From Porticoccaceae bacterium (GTDB lineage: Bacteria > Pseudomonadota > Gammaproteobacteria > Pseudomonadales > Porticoccaceae), in the NCBI GenBank assembly GCA_023229065.1, contig JALNZZ010000103.1, forward strand, positions 1 through 7,563: a DNA stretch of 7,563 nt, given 5' to 3'. The notes beneath the pieces were generated by a model, which saw nothing but the letters and a program-made list of their open reading frames with translations, did not search any database and was not told the origin of the DNA. Shown here in pieces: positions 1-5,776 of this stretch (positions within the stretch are counted from its first letter, which is position 1; each line of letters starts with the position of its first letter). Both the position numbers and the translations under genes were made by a program.

Positions 1-285
1 CTGGGGAAGATCTTCTTAACCTCATTGTGCGATAGCGTACAGACTGATTTGTCTTCCCGACCTAAAGTATAACAGTGACAAAAATGTATTAAAGCAAGTC
101 CTTCAACAGTGGAATTCACGCTGGTAATGAAATCTCGGAGGTCACCGCCGTCCTCTCCGAGCAGGAGGCAAAAGTACTGCCGATGGAAGGCCCTGCGAAA
201 TCCCGTTTCAGTCTTGCTGGTGTTGCATTTCCTGCATGGCTGTATCTGAGCCAGCACTATTTGAAATAGATACCTGCGGAGATGT
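1..285. other. Leader region with no convincing intact gene
   Basis: No complete gene is supported here. One + strand frame stays open from 93 to a TAG at 267-269 (58 codons) after an in-frame TAA at 90-92. Its only ATG is at 183, which would leave 28 residues. The C-terminal part is rich in hydrophobic and aromatic residues (FPAWLYLSQHYLK). I recognise no family, so it may be a gene remnant or chance. A 7-bp inverted repeat (CTCGGAG 134-140, CTCCGAG 155-161) lies inside it. Another weak one pairs 4-10 with 52-58. Confidence 0.3.
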
Positions 286-323
286 GATGAGTTAAAAACT
301 CATCGGCTAAATTTGATCAAATT
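286..323. promoter_or_regulatory. Two adjacent palindromes before the hydrolase operon
   Basis: GATGAGTT (286-293) and AACTCATC (297-304) form an 8-bp inverted repeat with a 3-nt AAA spacer. Six bases later, AATTTGATCAAATT (310-323) is a perfect 14-bp palindrome that abuts the GGAG ribosome-binding site at 324-327. The position suggests operators, or a structured leader, controlling the hydrolase/DsrC-like operon. No T-run follows, so a terminator is unlikely. I see no convincing sigma70 -35/-10 pair nearby, and the binding protein is unknown. Confidence 0.45.
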
Positions 324-335
324 GGAGACAAAGTA

Positions 336-1160
336 ATGGCCACGATCACCACGCAAGACGGTACGCAAATCTATTACAAGGACTGGGGTGCAGGACAGCC
401 CGTGTTATTTAGCCACGGCTGGCCACTCAGTTCTGATAGCTGGGAGGCGCAGATGCTGTTTCTGGCTGACAAAGGCTATCGCTGTATTGCACATGATCGG
501 CGCGGCCATGGCCGTTCCAGTCAGCCCTGGAATGGCAACAATATGGACACCTATGCAGACGACCTCGCTGCGCTAATTGATAAGCTCGACTTGCAAGATG
601 CCGTCCTCGTCGGTTTTTCTGCAGGCGGCGGCGAAGTGACACGCTACATAGGCCGCCACGGCACCAAGCGGCTGGCGAAGGTGGCGCTGATCGCCGCAGT
701 GCCACCGCTGATGCTGAAAACAGAGGCCAATCCCGGCGGCTTGCCTATAGAGAAGTTCGACGAGATACGCCAGGGTGCACTAGCTGGCCGCTCGCAGCTC
801 TACCAGGATATCGCCAGCGGCCCGTTTTTTGGCGCTAACCGGCCAGGTGCTAAAGTTTCGCAGGGCATGATCGACTCGTTTTGGCTGCAGGGGATGCAGG
901 CCGGCCACAAGAACACCTTCGACTGTATCGAGGCGTTCTCCGAGACAGATTTCACCGAGGATCTGAAGAAATTCGACATACCGACGCTGATTATCCATGG
1001 CGACGACGACCAGATCGTGCCGATCGGCGCTGCGGCGCTCAGCGCAGTGAAGCTGGTTAAAAACGCGACCCTGAAAATCTATCTGGGCGCTCCCCACGGT
1101 CTTGCGGACACGCACAAAGACCAACTCAATGCCGACCTGTTGGCATTCCTTGAAAACTGA
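336..1160 (+). CDS. Alpha/beta hydrolase, non-heme chloroperoxidase/arylesterase type
   Basis: A 274-residue single-domain alpha/beta hydrolase, the usual length for the cofactor-free haloperoxidase/arylesterase family. Visible motifs are the oxyanion-hole loop HGWP (27-30), the DRRGHGRS loop (54-61), the nucleophile elbow GFSAGGG with Ser95, the acid motif HGDDDQIVP with Asp225 as likely triad acid, and His254 in APHGL. Family members hydrolyse esters and in vitro form peracids that halogenate substrates; the natural substrate here is unknown. No signal peptide is seen, so it is probably cytoplasmic. GGAG at 324-327, 8 nt before the ATG, supports the start. A DsrC-like gene follows 23 bp after the stop, so the two are probably cotranscribed. 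The residue after Ser95 is Ala, a position that varies in the family. Fold and family are secure; specific activity is not. Confidence 0.93.
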   Translation: MATITTQDGTQIYYKDWGAGQPVLFSHGWPLSSDSWEAQMLFLADKGYRCIAHDRRGHGRSSQPWNGNNMDTYADDLAALIDKLDLQDAVLVGFSAGGGEVTRYIGRHGTKRLAKVALIAAVPPLMLKTEANPGGLPIEKFDEIRQGALAGRSQLYQDIASGPFFGANRPGAKVSQGMIDSFWLQGMQAGHKNTFDCIEAFSETDFTEDLKKFDIPTLIIHGDDDQIVPIGAAALSAVKLVKNATLKIYLGAPHGLADTHKDQLNADLLAFLEN

Positions 1161-1183
1161 TTTATTAACTGAGGAACTCAATC

Positions 1184-1567
1184 ATGAACAATGCATCAAA
1201 AATGGCGGCCATAAATGAGGAACTGATTTACGATGCAGTCAAAGATTTGACCAAAGACAAGCTTGAGCAAACAGTCAGAAAAAATGCAGCAGCCAAAAAC
1301 TTCGAGCTGACCGACGAGCACTTGAGCGTGATCAATTTATTAATCGAACACTATCAGCAGAGTTGCGAGACACGCGCCTGTCTTGCTGCGCATGATCATA
1401 TAAGGTTTCTCGAAGATGCTTACGCATCCAAAGGTGGCGGTAAATATCTTTATAAATTGTTTGATGCCATGCCTGATACGCGCGGTGTACTCATGCCCAT
1501 ACATGAACTTGCCGGCCTGCCTGCACTTAGGCTAGAAACGGACGAGAGTTTCGGCACGGCATTTTAA
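1184..1567 (+). CDS. DsrC/TusE-like protein lacking the C-terminal cysteine
   Basis: 127 residues resembling the DsrC/TusE sulfur-relay fold. The family's central signature is recognisable as LTDEHLSVINLL (42-53), then GGGKYLYKLF (84-93), then ELAGLP (108-113). In true DsrC and TusE the GLP segment leads into a short flexible arm ending in a conserved penultimate cysteine that carries persulfide. Here the tail reads GLPALRLETDESFGTAF and has no cysteine. The only cysteines are C61 and C66, outside the catalytic arm. Sulfur transfer of the usual type is therefore unlikely. Cysteine-less DsrC homologues have been proposed to be regulatory (RspA-type), which fits, but that is inference. GAGGA at 1171-1175 is 8 nt from the ATG. 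The gene lies 23 bp after the hydrolase stop, so a shared transcript is likely. Confidence 0.75.
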   Translation: MNNASKMAAINEELIYDAVKDLTKDKLEQTVRKNAAAKNFELTDEHLSVINLLIEHYQQSCETRACLAAHDHIRFLEDAYASKGGGKYLYKLFDAMPDTRGVLMPIHELAGLPALRLETDESFGTAF

Positions 1568-1718
1568 GCTAACGCCACAGATAGCCTGGTCGATCTAACG
1601 GAGCTTTGTTCAACTGGCATGGGGAAATAAATTTCGTCGTGGCCACGAGCCATGAGTAATGTATTGATCAACTCTGTCTAAACATTTGCTAATCAGCGCG
1701 TTGTGACAATACTCTGCA
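1568..1718. other. Intergenic stretch with a 12-bp perfect palindrome
   Basis: Between the DsrC-like gene and the degenerate paralogue I find no ORF with support and no clear T-tailed terminator. TCGTGGCCACGA (1637-1648) is a perfect 12-bp palindrome and could be a protein-binding site. The AT-rich flank (GGGGAAATAAATTT, 1621-1634) carries no obvious promoter. Confidence 0.3.
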
Positions 1719-1934
1719 ACCGCCACATTGAATCTAATGTTTGCTGTGCAACAAGCAAGCACACAAAACCAAAAAGGAAATTCAATGCGACATACACCAT
1801 TCCCATTCTTTCCAGGGAGATGCGTTGTCGCAGCGGTGCAGCGGCACGTGATCGTGCGACATGCAGCCTCGGCCAGCTATGGCTCAAACTTCACTATCGA
1901 CGGACAAACGGCTCATCCTCGGCGCCAACCTTAA
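1719..1934 (+). pseudogene. Degenerate copy of the secreted propeller protein's 5' end
   Basis: From about 1719 the sequence aligns with the region before and at the start of the secreted propeller gene at 5777. AATGTTTGC occurs at 1736-1744 and 5704-5712. A purine-rich leader and an ATG follow (1785 here, 5777 there), and both reading frames begin MRHTPF. Here it continues FFPGR, then AA, then QRH; the intact gene has LFPSLPGR, then AAAQRH. After about codon 22 similarity fades: the hydrophobic signal-peptide core, propeller and anchor domains are missing, and the frame stops at 1932-1934 after 49 codons. The copy keeps a ribosome-binding-site-like AAAAGG (1772-1777). By gapless hand alignment 1719-1744 matches 5687-5712 at 19 of 26 bases. 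Most likely a truncated, decayed paralogue. A short expressed leader peptide is less likely but possible. Confidence 0.65.
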
Positions 1935-2034
1935 ACCATGGCAGACGCAGTAGATAATGACAGAGCTGGTGAATTTCCATTACACACTGCCGTCACAATG
2001 CTGAACAATGTTATTGACCAGCTTTAAAAGGCGC
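1935..2034. other. Short gap between degenerate copy and baeRF gene
   Basis: This 100-bp gap lies between the stop of the degenerate copy and the 3' end of the - strand baeRF gene. I see no ORF and no strong hairpin with a T-run on either strand, so a terminator for the baeRF gene is not evident here. Confidence 0.3.
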
Positions 2035-3183
2035 TCAAAAACGATAGATCGCTGCAGCACCTGACTTCGTTGGCATCCGTTCGGCGGGAACGATCACTAC
2101 CTCACCACCATTCTTGAGCACATGCTCACCCAGGTCATCAAGCACATCGTCAACTTCCGGGTGATCCAGATCACCGGCGGTAATTGTGCCATTCGTGACA
2201 TTAATGCTGCCGGGAATCAAGCGGTCGGCCTCGATCAGTAGCGTTGCGATTCGCCCAGCGATGGCTGCCTTGGCAAGCTCATCAAGCTCATCCGAGCCCT
2301 GGCCGTTTGCAGCTGCTTTGCCATAAGCATCCACAAAGCCAGCCAGCCGCTCAAGATAATATGGTTGCACTAACTGCCATGCGCGTTCACGCAGTGCATC
2401 AAGCGACAAGTCATCAGGATGAACATCGATCGCCTCCTTCATCAAAAACGGATTGTGGCTGATGCTGCGAAACCGATGATGGTGCTCTGGCAGCGCAGCC
2501 AATATCAGGCGCATTCCCGATGGTTGCGAGCAATGCTGCAACACCGCCTGGTCGACCGAGCGGAAGAAATTATCGGTGTCTCTGCTTATGGCATCTTGTT
2601 TGACATCGGTACCATGCCTTGCAGCGCCTCCCGCAGGGCCATGACCATATGCACGATGTGCGCCCTCACGTTCATCTGCTTCTATGCCCAGCAGTTCAGC
2701 AGCTGTTTGCGGTACGCCTTCGATCGGCAACATCTCATTCAGTGAGTCGCGATTACCCGCATAAATTTTAAATGAGCTTCGGCTCAGTGCAAGGACATGA
2801 TAGTGGTCGGCTGACTGCGCAATGCGCATCAGCGGTTTGGTATGGAAGCTGTCGGCGACAACCACCAACTCGGCAACCGGACGCGGCAGCCGGTAAACAC
2901 GAAACATCCCGGGCGCGCTCAGTATCGCAAGTCCGACCGTGGTGTGATTCCAGAAAGCCCGGTTTTCAGCCAGCGCCTCAAACGGCTGCAGAAGAGATTT
3001 GATTTCACGCTTCGGATATTTTTGACGCAACGACTCCTCCATCATCTTCACGAGATTGCGAAAGCGGATGGAATCCTGTGCATTGTCCGGATGTTGTCTG
3101 TGTGTTGGTTGATACAAGGACAGACAAGGCGATTCGTGGCTGTCGGAAAGGATGGCCGGGTAATCCTGTGCAAGTGAATTCAT
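2035..3183 (-). CDS. baeRF-family (eRF1/Vms1-related) protein
   Basis: 382 residues resembling the bacterial archaeo-eukaryotic release factor families (baeRF), probably family 3. The N-terminal domain shows the typical opening SPCLSLYQPTHR (18-29), a helical stretch about 37-75, then VGLAILSAPGMFRVYRLP (83-100). The middle domain begins near HVLALSRSSFKIYAG (129-143). It has a glycine/histidine-rich loop AYGHGPAGG (178-186) before the helix with NFFRSVDQAV (205-214), where the eRF1 peptidyl-hydrolysing GGQ loop would lie. The C-terminal domain (about 305-382) ends SGAAAIYRF, like the eRF1/eL30-type third domain. Relatives such as Vms1 act on stalled ribosomes; bacterial members are predicted but little-tested ribosome-associated factors. 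No signal peptide is seen. AGAGG (3194-3198 on the - strand) stands 10 nt before the ATG. It is a single-gene unit, divergent from the barrel lipoprotein. Family assignment is from memory of motifs. Confidence 0.8.
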   Translation of the reverse strand: MNSLAQDYPAILSDSHESPCLSLYQPTHRQHPDNAQDSIRFRNLVKMMEESLRQKYPKREIKSLLQPFEALAENRAFWNHTTVGLAILSAPGMFRVYRLPRPVAELVVVADSFHTKPLMRIAQSADHYHVLALSRSSFKIYAGNRDSLNEMLPIEGVPQTAAELLGIEADEREGAHRAYGHGPAGGAARHGTDVKQDAISRDTDNFFRSVDQAVLQHCSQPSGMRLILAALPEHHHRFRSISHNPFLMKEAIDVHPDDLSLDALRERAWQLVQPYYLERLAGFVDAYGKAAANGQGSDELDELAKAAIAGRIATLLIEADRLIPGSINVTNGTITAGDLDHPEVDDVLDDLGEHVLKNGGEVVIVPAERMPTKSGAAAIYRF

Positions 3184-3453
3184 TATCGTGATACCTCTAA
3201 TAAGTTTCTACAAATCGTAGTTGTTAACGCTACGGCGTAATTCAATCATGGTACAAGCATGGGTTATATTTAGGGTGTGAGCGATCCCTTCCGAGCCATC
3301 CTCTTGAAGAAAAGAGAGTCCATACATGCCAGCATATGTATCGTATTACCCACTACAAATTACATAGAGCCAAAATAATTTGACTTGCCCTGCTGCCGCA
3401 CCCCTTGATGTAATTCATTCTGGCTGATCTTCTATGTTATGCAACACAAATTT

Positions 3454-3470
3454 GATACACACAGTGTATC
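3454..3470. promoter_or_regulatory. GATACAC-N3-GTGTATC inverted repeat, likely operator
   Basis: GATACAC (3454-3460) and GTGTATC (3464-3470) are perfect 7-bp arms around ACA. The size and symmetry are typical of a dimeric HTH repressor site. It lies 164 bp before the lipoprotein start and 271 bp from the baeRF start, so which gene it controls is open. Confidence 0.4.
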
Positions 3471-3562
3471 TCATCGAGCTTATCAGCCCATCTTTATTTC
3501 TTTGGTTACTACAGGATTTAGCTTAAGGTAGTTCCTTGCTGTTTAACCCGATTCATGAGCCC

Positions 3563-3590
3563 TTGAAAATGATCGAATCAGCCATAAAAC
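3563..3590 (+). promoter_or_regulatory. Possible sigma70 promoter for the barrel lipoprotein
   Basis: TTGAAA (3563-3568) and TAAAAC (3585-3590) are separated by 16 bp. They match the consensus hexamers at 5 of 6 and 4 of 6 positions and would give a leader of about 37 nt before the ATG at 3634. Such matches are common by chance in AT-rich DNA, so this is tentative. Confidence 0.3.
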
Positions 3591-3633
3591 TTGCGTACAA
3601 TCGCGGCCAGGAAAAGCGCTTGAAGGAAAGTCA

Positions 3634-4635
3634 ATGTCTCGTCGGCACCTCCCGTACCTGACCCTGTTACTGACGCTGAACGGGTGTTCAACGCTTTCCA
3701 CAGTGACATCGCAAAGCGAGGACACCCTGCATCAACAACGCCTGGATTCTGAGGCAGCAGCTTCGATCGGAGGGACTAACACCTATGACTTTGCCGATTC
3801 CAGCCGCCGGAGCGTACGTCGTTTTGTCGTGTGGTTAGGCGAAGGAGTGAATGACTGGTTCGGCGACAAGCCATTTTCTGAGGGTGGAAAGGTGTCCCAC
3901 GGTCGGCTCAGCGTACGACTGCGCTGGCAGGAAGACGACGGGGTTGATACTAACGTTCGTTTTAACGCTCGCTTTGAACTGCCCAATCTGCGCGACAAGG
4001 CTTACGTTTTCTTCGGCCAGGAAAACAAGCGCAACCTGATCGCCGACCAGCCGGAGACTTTCACCCGCGAACAGCTATTGACTCAAAGTCGCCGTGACGA
4101 CCAGACAGGCTTCCTTGGCCTCGGCGTCAACCTGCGCGACTACGTAGACTTTCGGGTCGGTGTGCACGGTGGTCTGAAACCATACTCACAGGCACGTTAT
4201 CGTCGGCAGTGGATGTTGTCAGCAAAGAATCGGGTTGAGTTTGGTGAAACACTGTTCTGGCGCAGCCGTGAAGGCTTTGGTTCGACCACCCTGTTAGAGC
4301 TTGAGCATGCCTACGCAGAATCCCTGTTGTTCAAGTGGCAAAACGCGGCAACGATTACCAAGGAAACAGATGGCTTTGCGTGGTCGAGCAGTGTTGGTGC
4401 ATTCAAGATCCTTGGCAATAACAATCTGCTATCAATGGAAGCGCTAGTAAATGGTGAAACGGATAGCAAAGACTATATTTATGAGTATGGCACGCGCCTG
4501 AGATGGCTCCAGCCAATTTATCGCGATTGGTTGCTGATAGATTTGATCCTTGGCCATTTCTGGCCAAGCGGTGAGAAAGATCCAGAGCGCCAAAACAATT
4601 GGGCGGCTAGCGCAGGCCTGATGATGCACTTCTGA
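3634..4635 (+). CDS. Putative outer-membrane barrel protein with lipoprotein signal
   Basis: 333 residues of no family I can name. The N-terminus is a lipoprotein signal: basic MSRRH, a hydrophobic run, and lipobox LNGC with Cys18. Ser follows at +2, which favours outer-membrane sorting. Residues about 20-85 are polar. From about 90 onward the protein alternates short amphipathic strands with polar turns, for example GRLSVRLRW (90-98), FLGLGVNLRDYVDFRVGVHGG (160-180), SSVGAFKILG (252-261) and YEYGTRLRW (283-291). It ends in Phe (LMMHF), the classical C-terminal signature of barrel proteins inserted by BAM. A lipidated N-terminus combined with a C-terminal barrel is uncommon. AAGGAAA at 3623-3629 supports the ATG. 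It is convergent with the LuxR-type gene and divergent from the baeRF gene. Function unknown; a surface channel or adhesin is possible. Confidence 0.7.
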   Translation: MSRRHLPYLTLLLTLNGCSTLSTVTSQSEDTLHQQRLDSEAAASIGGTNTYDFADSSRRSVRRFVVWLGEGVNDWFGDKPFSEGGKVSHGRLSVRLRWQEDDGVDTNVRFNARFELPNLRDKAYVFFGQENKRNLIADQPETFTREQLLTQSRRDDQTGFLGLGVNLRDYVDFRVGVHGGLKPYSQARYRRQWMLSAKNRVEFGETLFWRSREGFGSTTLLELEHAYAESLLFKWQNAATITKETDGFAWSSSVGAFKILGNNNLLSMEALVNGETDSKDYIYEYGTRLRWLQPIYRDWLLIDLILGHFWPSGEKDPERQNNWAASAGLMMHF

Positions 4636-4670
4636 ACACCAAAACGCGACACGGCAATATCGGAGAATCG

Positions 4671-4719
4671 CTGGCTGTAAGGGAAAAAGGATGAAACAGC
4701 CAGGCCTGCCCAGTCGGGC
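4671..4719 (+). terminator. Possible terminator hairpins between convergent genes
   Basis: CTGGCTGT (4671-4678) and ACAGCCAG (4696-4703) form an 8-bp stem with a 17-nt purine-rich loop. GCCC-AGTC-GGGC (4708-4719) follows, then GGATTTCTATAT. They lie in the 139-bp gap between two convergent genes, where termination is expected. Neither hairpin has a strong T-run, so intrinsic termination may be weak. Confidence 0.35.
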
Positions 4720-4774
4720 GGATTTCTATATATCAATAGGCTACCGTGGTACGGCTAAAGTCTGACACGGCAGA

Positions 4775-5587
4775 TCAGAGGCCGGTTTTTCCACCGCGCA
4801 GCCAGAGCGCCATCAATCCCTGCCGTCCGCGCACGCCGAGCTTCGCGTAGATGCTGGCGGCATGCTGGTGGGCGGTGCGGTAACCGATGCCGAGATGGAT
4901 GGCGATTTCCCTTTCGCTGGCATCCGTCAGCAGCAGCTTCAGGACATCGCATTCACGCAAACTGAATGGCGAGAAGGCGCTCGCCAATCCCCGGGATAGC
5001 AGCAGCTCACGCTGGAACGTCCGGCTGCCGAGCAGGAAGAAGCAAAGCAGGTCGCGCTCGTAGTCGTTAAACGGCCGTTCGTCCTGACGTCGATCCAGGG
5101 CGAAGTGGGATTCGCAGCCCACCGAGATGGCATGCCCGCCTTCCAGCCGGTCGTCGATGCGCTCGTCTTCCAGCGCCTCGCGCACGATCCAGCTGCTGCG
5201 CCAGTCCTTGTCATTCATCAGCTCAGTGCGCAGATGACTGCGCGTCCGCCCGGCATGGCGGATGACCGCGGCTAAATAAGGGTCGGTTTGACCGGCATCA
5301 AGGTGACTGGCGAGTTCGCGCGCCATGGCCAGACGGCGCTCCTGGTGATGCAGGTGCTCCACGCCATGGATACGCCAGCCGCGCAGAGGGTCGTCCGTCT
5401 CCGGCGCCGGCTGGCGGCGGGCGCCCACCCAGGTGGCGTTGCAGGCGCCGATCAGGCCGCACAACTGCTCCAGGCAATGGCGCAGTGCGGCATCGCATTC
5501 GGCGGCGGGCGCGTCCGCCAGTTCCTGCCACAGCGCCGTCAGCAGGCGCATGTCCGCAGCCTTGAGCCTCTTCATCGACGACGCCAT
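4775..5587 (-). CDS. LuxR-type HTH transcriptional regulator
   Basis: 270 residues from the chosen start. Residues about 207-263 are a LuxR/GerE-type DNA-binding domain: FSLRECDVLKLL, then SEREIAIHLGIGYRTAHQHAASI, then YAKLGVRGRQGL. Normally conserved Val and Lys in the recognition helix are Ala and His here (RTAHQH). The N-terminal 200 residues are not an obvious autoinducer-binding or receiver domain; a GAF-like sensory fold is possible. An in-frame ATG at 5626 would add 13 residues, but AAGGGGG (5592-5598 on the - strand) stands 4 nt from the ATG at 5587, and the predicted promoter would leave only about 8 nt of leader for the upstream ATG. It diverges from the secreted propeller protein, which is probably its target. 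GC content is higher than in the genes to its left. Confidence 0.85.
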   Translation of the reverse strand: MASSMKRLKAADMRLLTALWQELADAPAAECDAALRHCLEQLCGLIGACNATWVGARRQPAPETDDPLRGWRIHGVEHLHHQERRLAMARELASHLDAGQTDPYLAAVIRHAGRTRSHLRTELMNDKDWRSSWIVREALEDERIDDRLEGGHAISVGCESHFALDRRQDERPFNDYERDLLCFFLLGSRTFQRELLLSRGLASAFSPFSLRECDVLKLLLTDASEREIAIHLGIGYRTAHQHAASIYAKLGVRGRQGLMALWLRGGKTGL

Positions 5588-5635
5588 GTTTCCCCCTTCG
5601 CGACGCGGCCTGGCGGGCTGTCGCATCCGCTAATG

Positions 5636-5675
5636 GGCGGATTGTAGCAATGCGCCACAACCACGACAATCCGCC
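5636..5675. promoter_or_regulatory. Inverted repeat GGCGGATTGT / ACAATCCGCC, likely operator
   Basis: GGCGGATTGT (5636-5645) is the exact reverse complement of ACAATCCGCC (5666-5675), with 20 bp between. The right arm belongs to the first 27-bp tandem repeat, and a third copy of the half-site (ACAATCCGCC, 5693-5702) lies in the second. The arms overlap both hexamers of the predicted regulator promoter, so binding there could repress it. The LuxR-type protein encoded next door is the natural candidate, by inference only. Confidence 0.5.
5641..5669 (-). promoter_or_regulatory. Predicted sigma70 promoter of the LuxR-type gene
   Basis: On the - strand, TTGTCG (5664-5669) and TACAAT (5641-5646) are separated by exactly 17 bp. 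The -10 matches consensus at 5 of 6 positions and the -35 at 4 of 6. Transcription would begin near 5634, giving a leader of about 47 nt to the ATG at 5587. Both hexamers lie within the repeat-containing operator region. Confidence 0.5.
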
Positions 5676-5705
5676 GAAGCGCCACAACCGCGACAATCCG
5701 CCGAA
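5652..5705. repeat. Two tandem 27-bp direct repeats in the divergent promoter
   Basis: Units at 5652-5678 and 5679-5705 begin GCGCCACAACC and end CGACAATCCGCCGAA. They differ at a single base (A at 5663, G at 5690). They sit between the regulator and the secreted protein, 72 bp before the latter's ATG. Directly repeated sites of about 2.6 helical turns could seat two regulator dimers on the same DNA face approximately. A diverged counterpart of the second unit precedes the degenerate copy at 1719. Confidence 0.75.
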
Positions 5706-5776
5706 TGTTTGCGGTACGGCAAGCAGACACAAAAAACAAGCAGGCGCAAAAAAACCGAAAAAGGGAATCCAAACCA

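Larger units (their letters stand above)
3184..3633. other. 450-bp AT-rich divergent intergenic region
   Basis: It separates the - strand baeRF gene from the + strand lipoprotein and must hold both promoters. No ORF with coding support is present. It contains the inverted repeat at 3454-3470, a possible + strand promoter at 3563-3590, and weaker elements: CGTAG/CTACG (3216-3220, 3230-3234) in the baeRF leader, and CTCTT/AAGAG (3301-3305, 3312-3316). I could not pick a convincing -35/-10 pair for the baeRF gene. The length is generous for a divergent promoter, so a small RNA or other unrecognised element is possible. Confidence 0.4.

Noticed and set aside
286..304. Hairpin before the hydrolase considered as an intrinsic terminator
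   Set aside because: The stem is AT-rich and is not followed by a T-run, and the gene starts 32 bp later. An operator or leader structure is more plausible.
1693..1887. - strand frame of 64 codons with a hydrophobic stretch, opposite the degenerate copy
   Set aside because: No ribosome-binding site or recognisable family. The + strand similarity to 5687-5860 explains the sequence better.
2842..3177. + strand frame of 111 codons overlapping the baeRF gene
   Set aside because: It lies inside the - strand gene, has no recognisable domain, and its composition fits an antisense shadow.
5652..5705. Tandem 27-bp repeats considered as a CRISPR fragment or plasmid iterons
   Set aside because: There is no spacer between units, only two copies, and no replication or cas gene nearby. 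The position between a regulator and its likely target favours operator sites.
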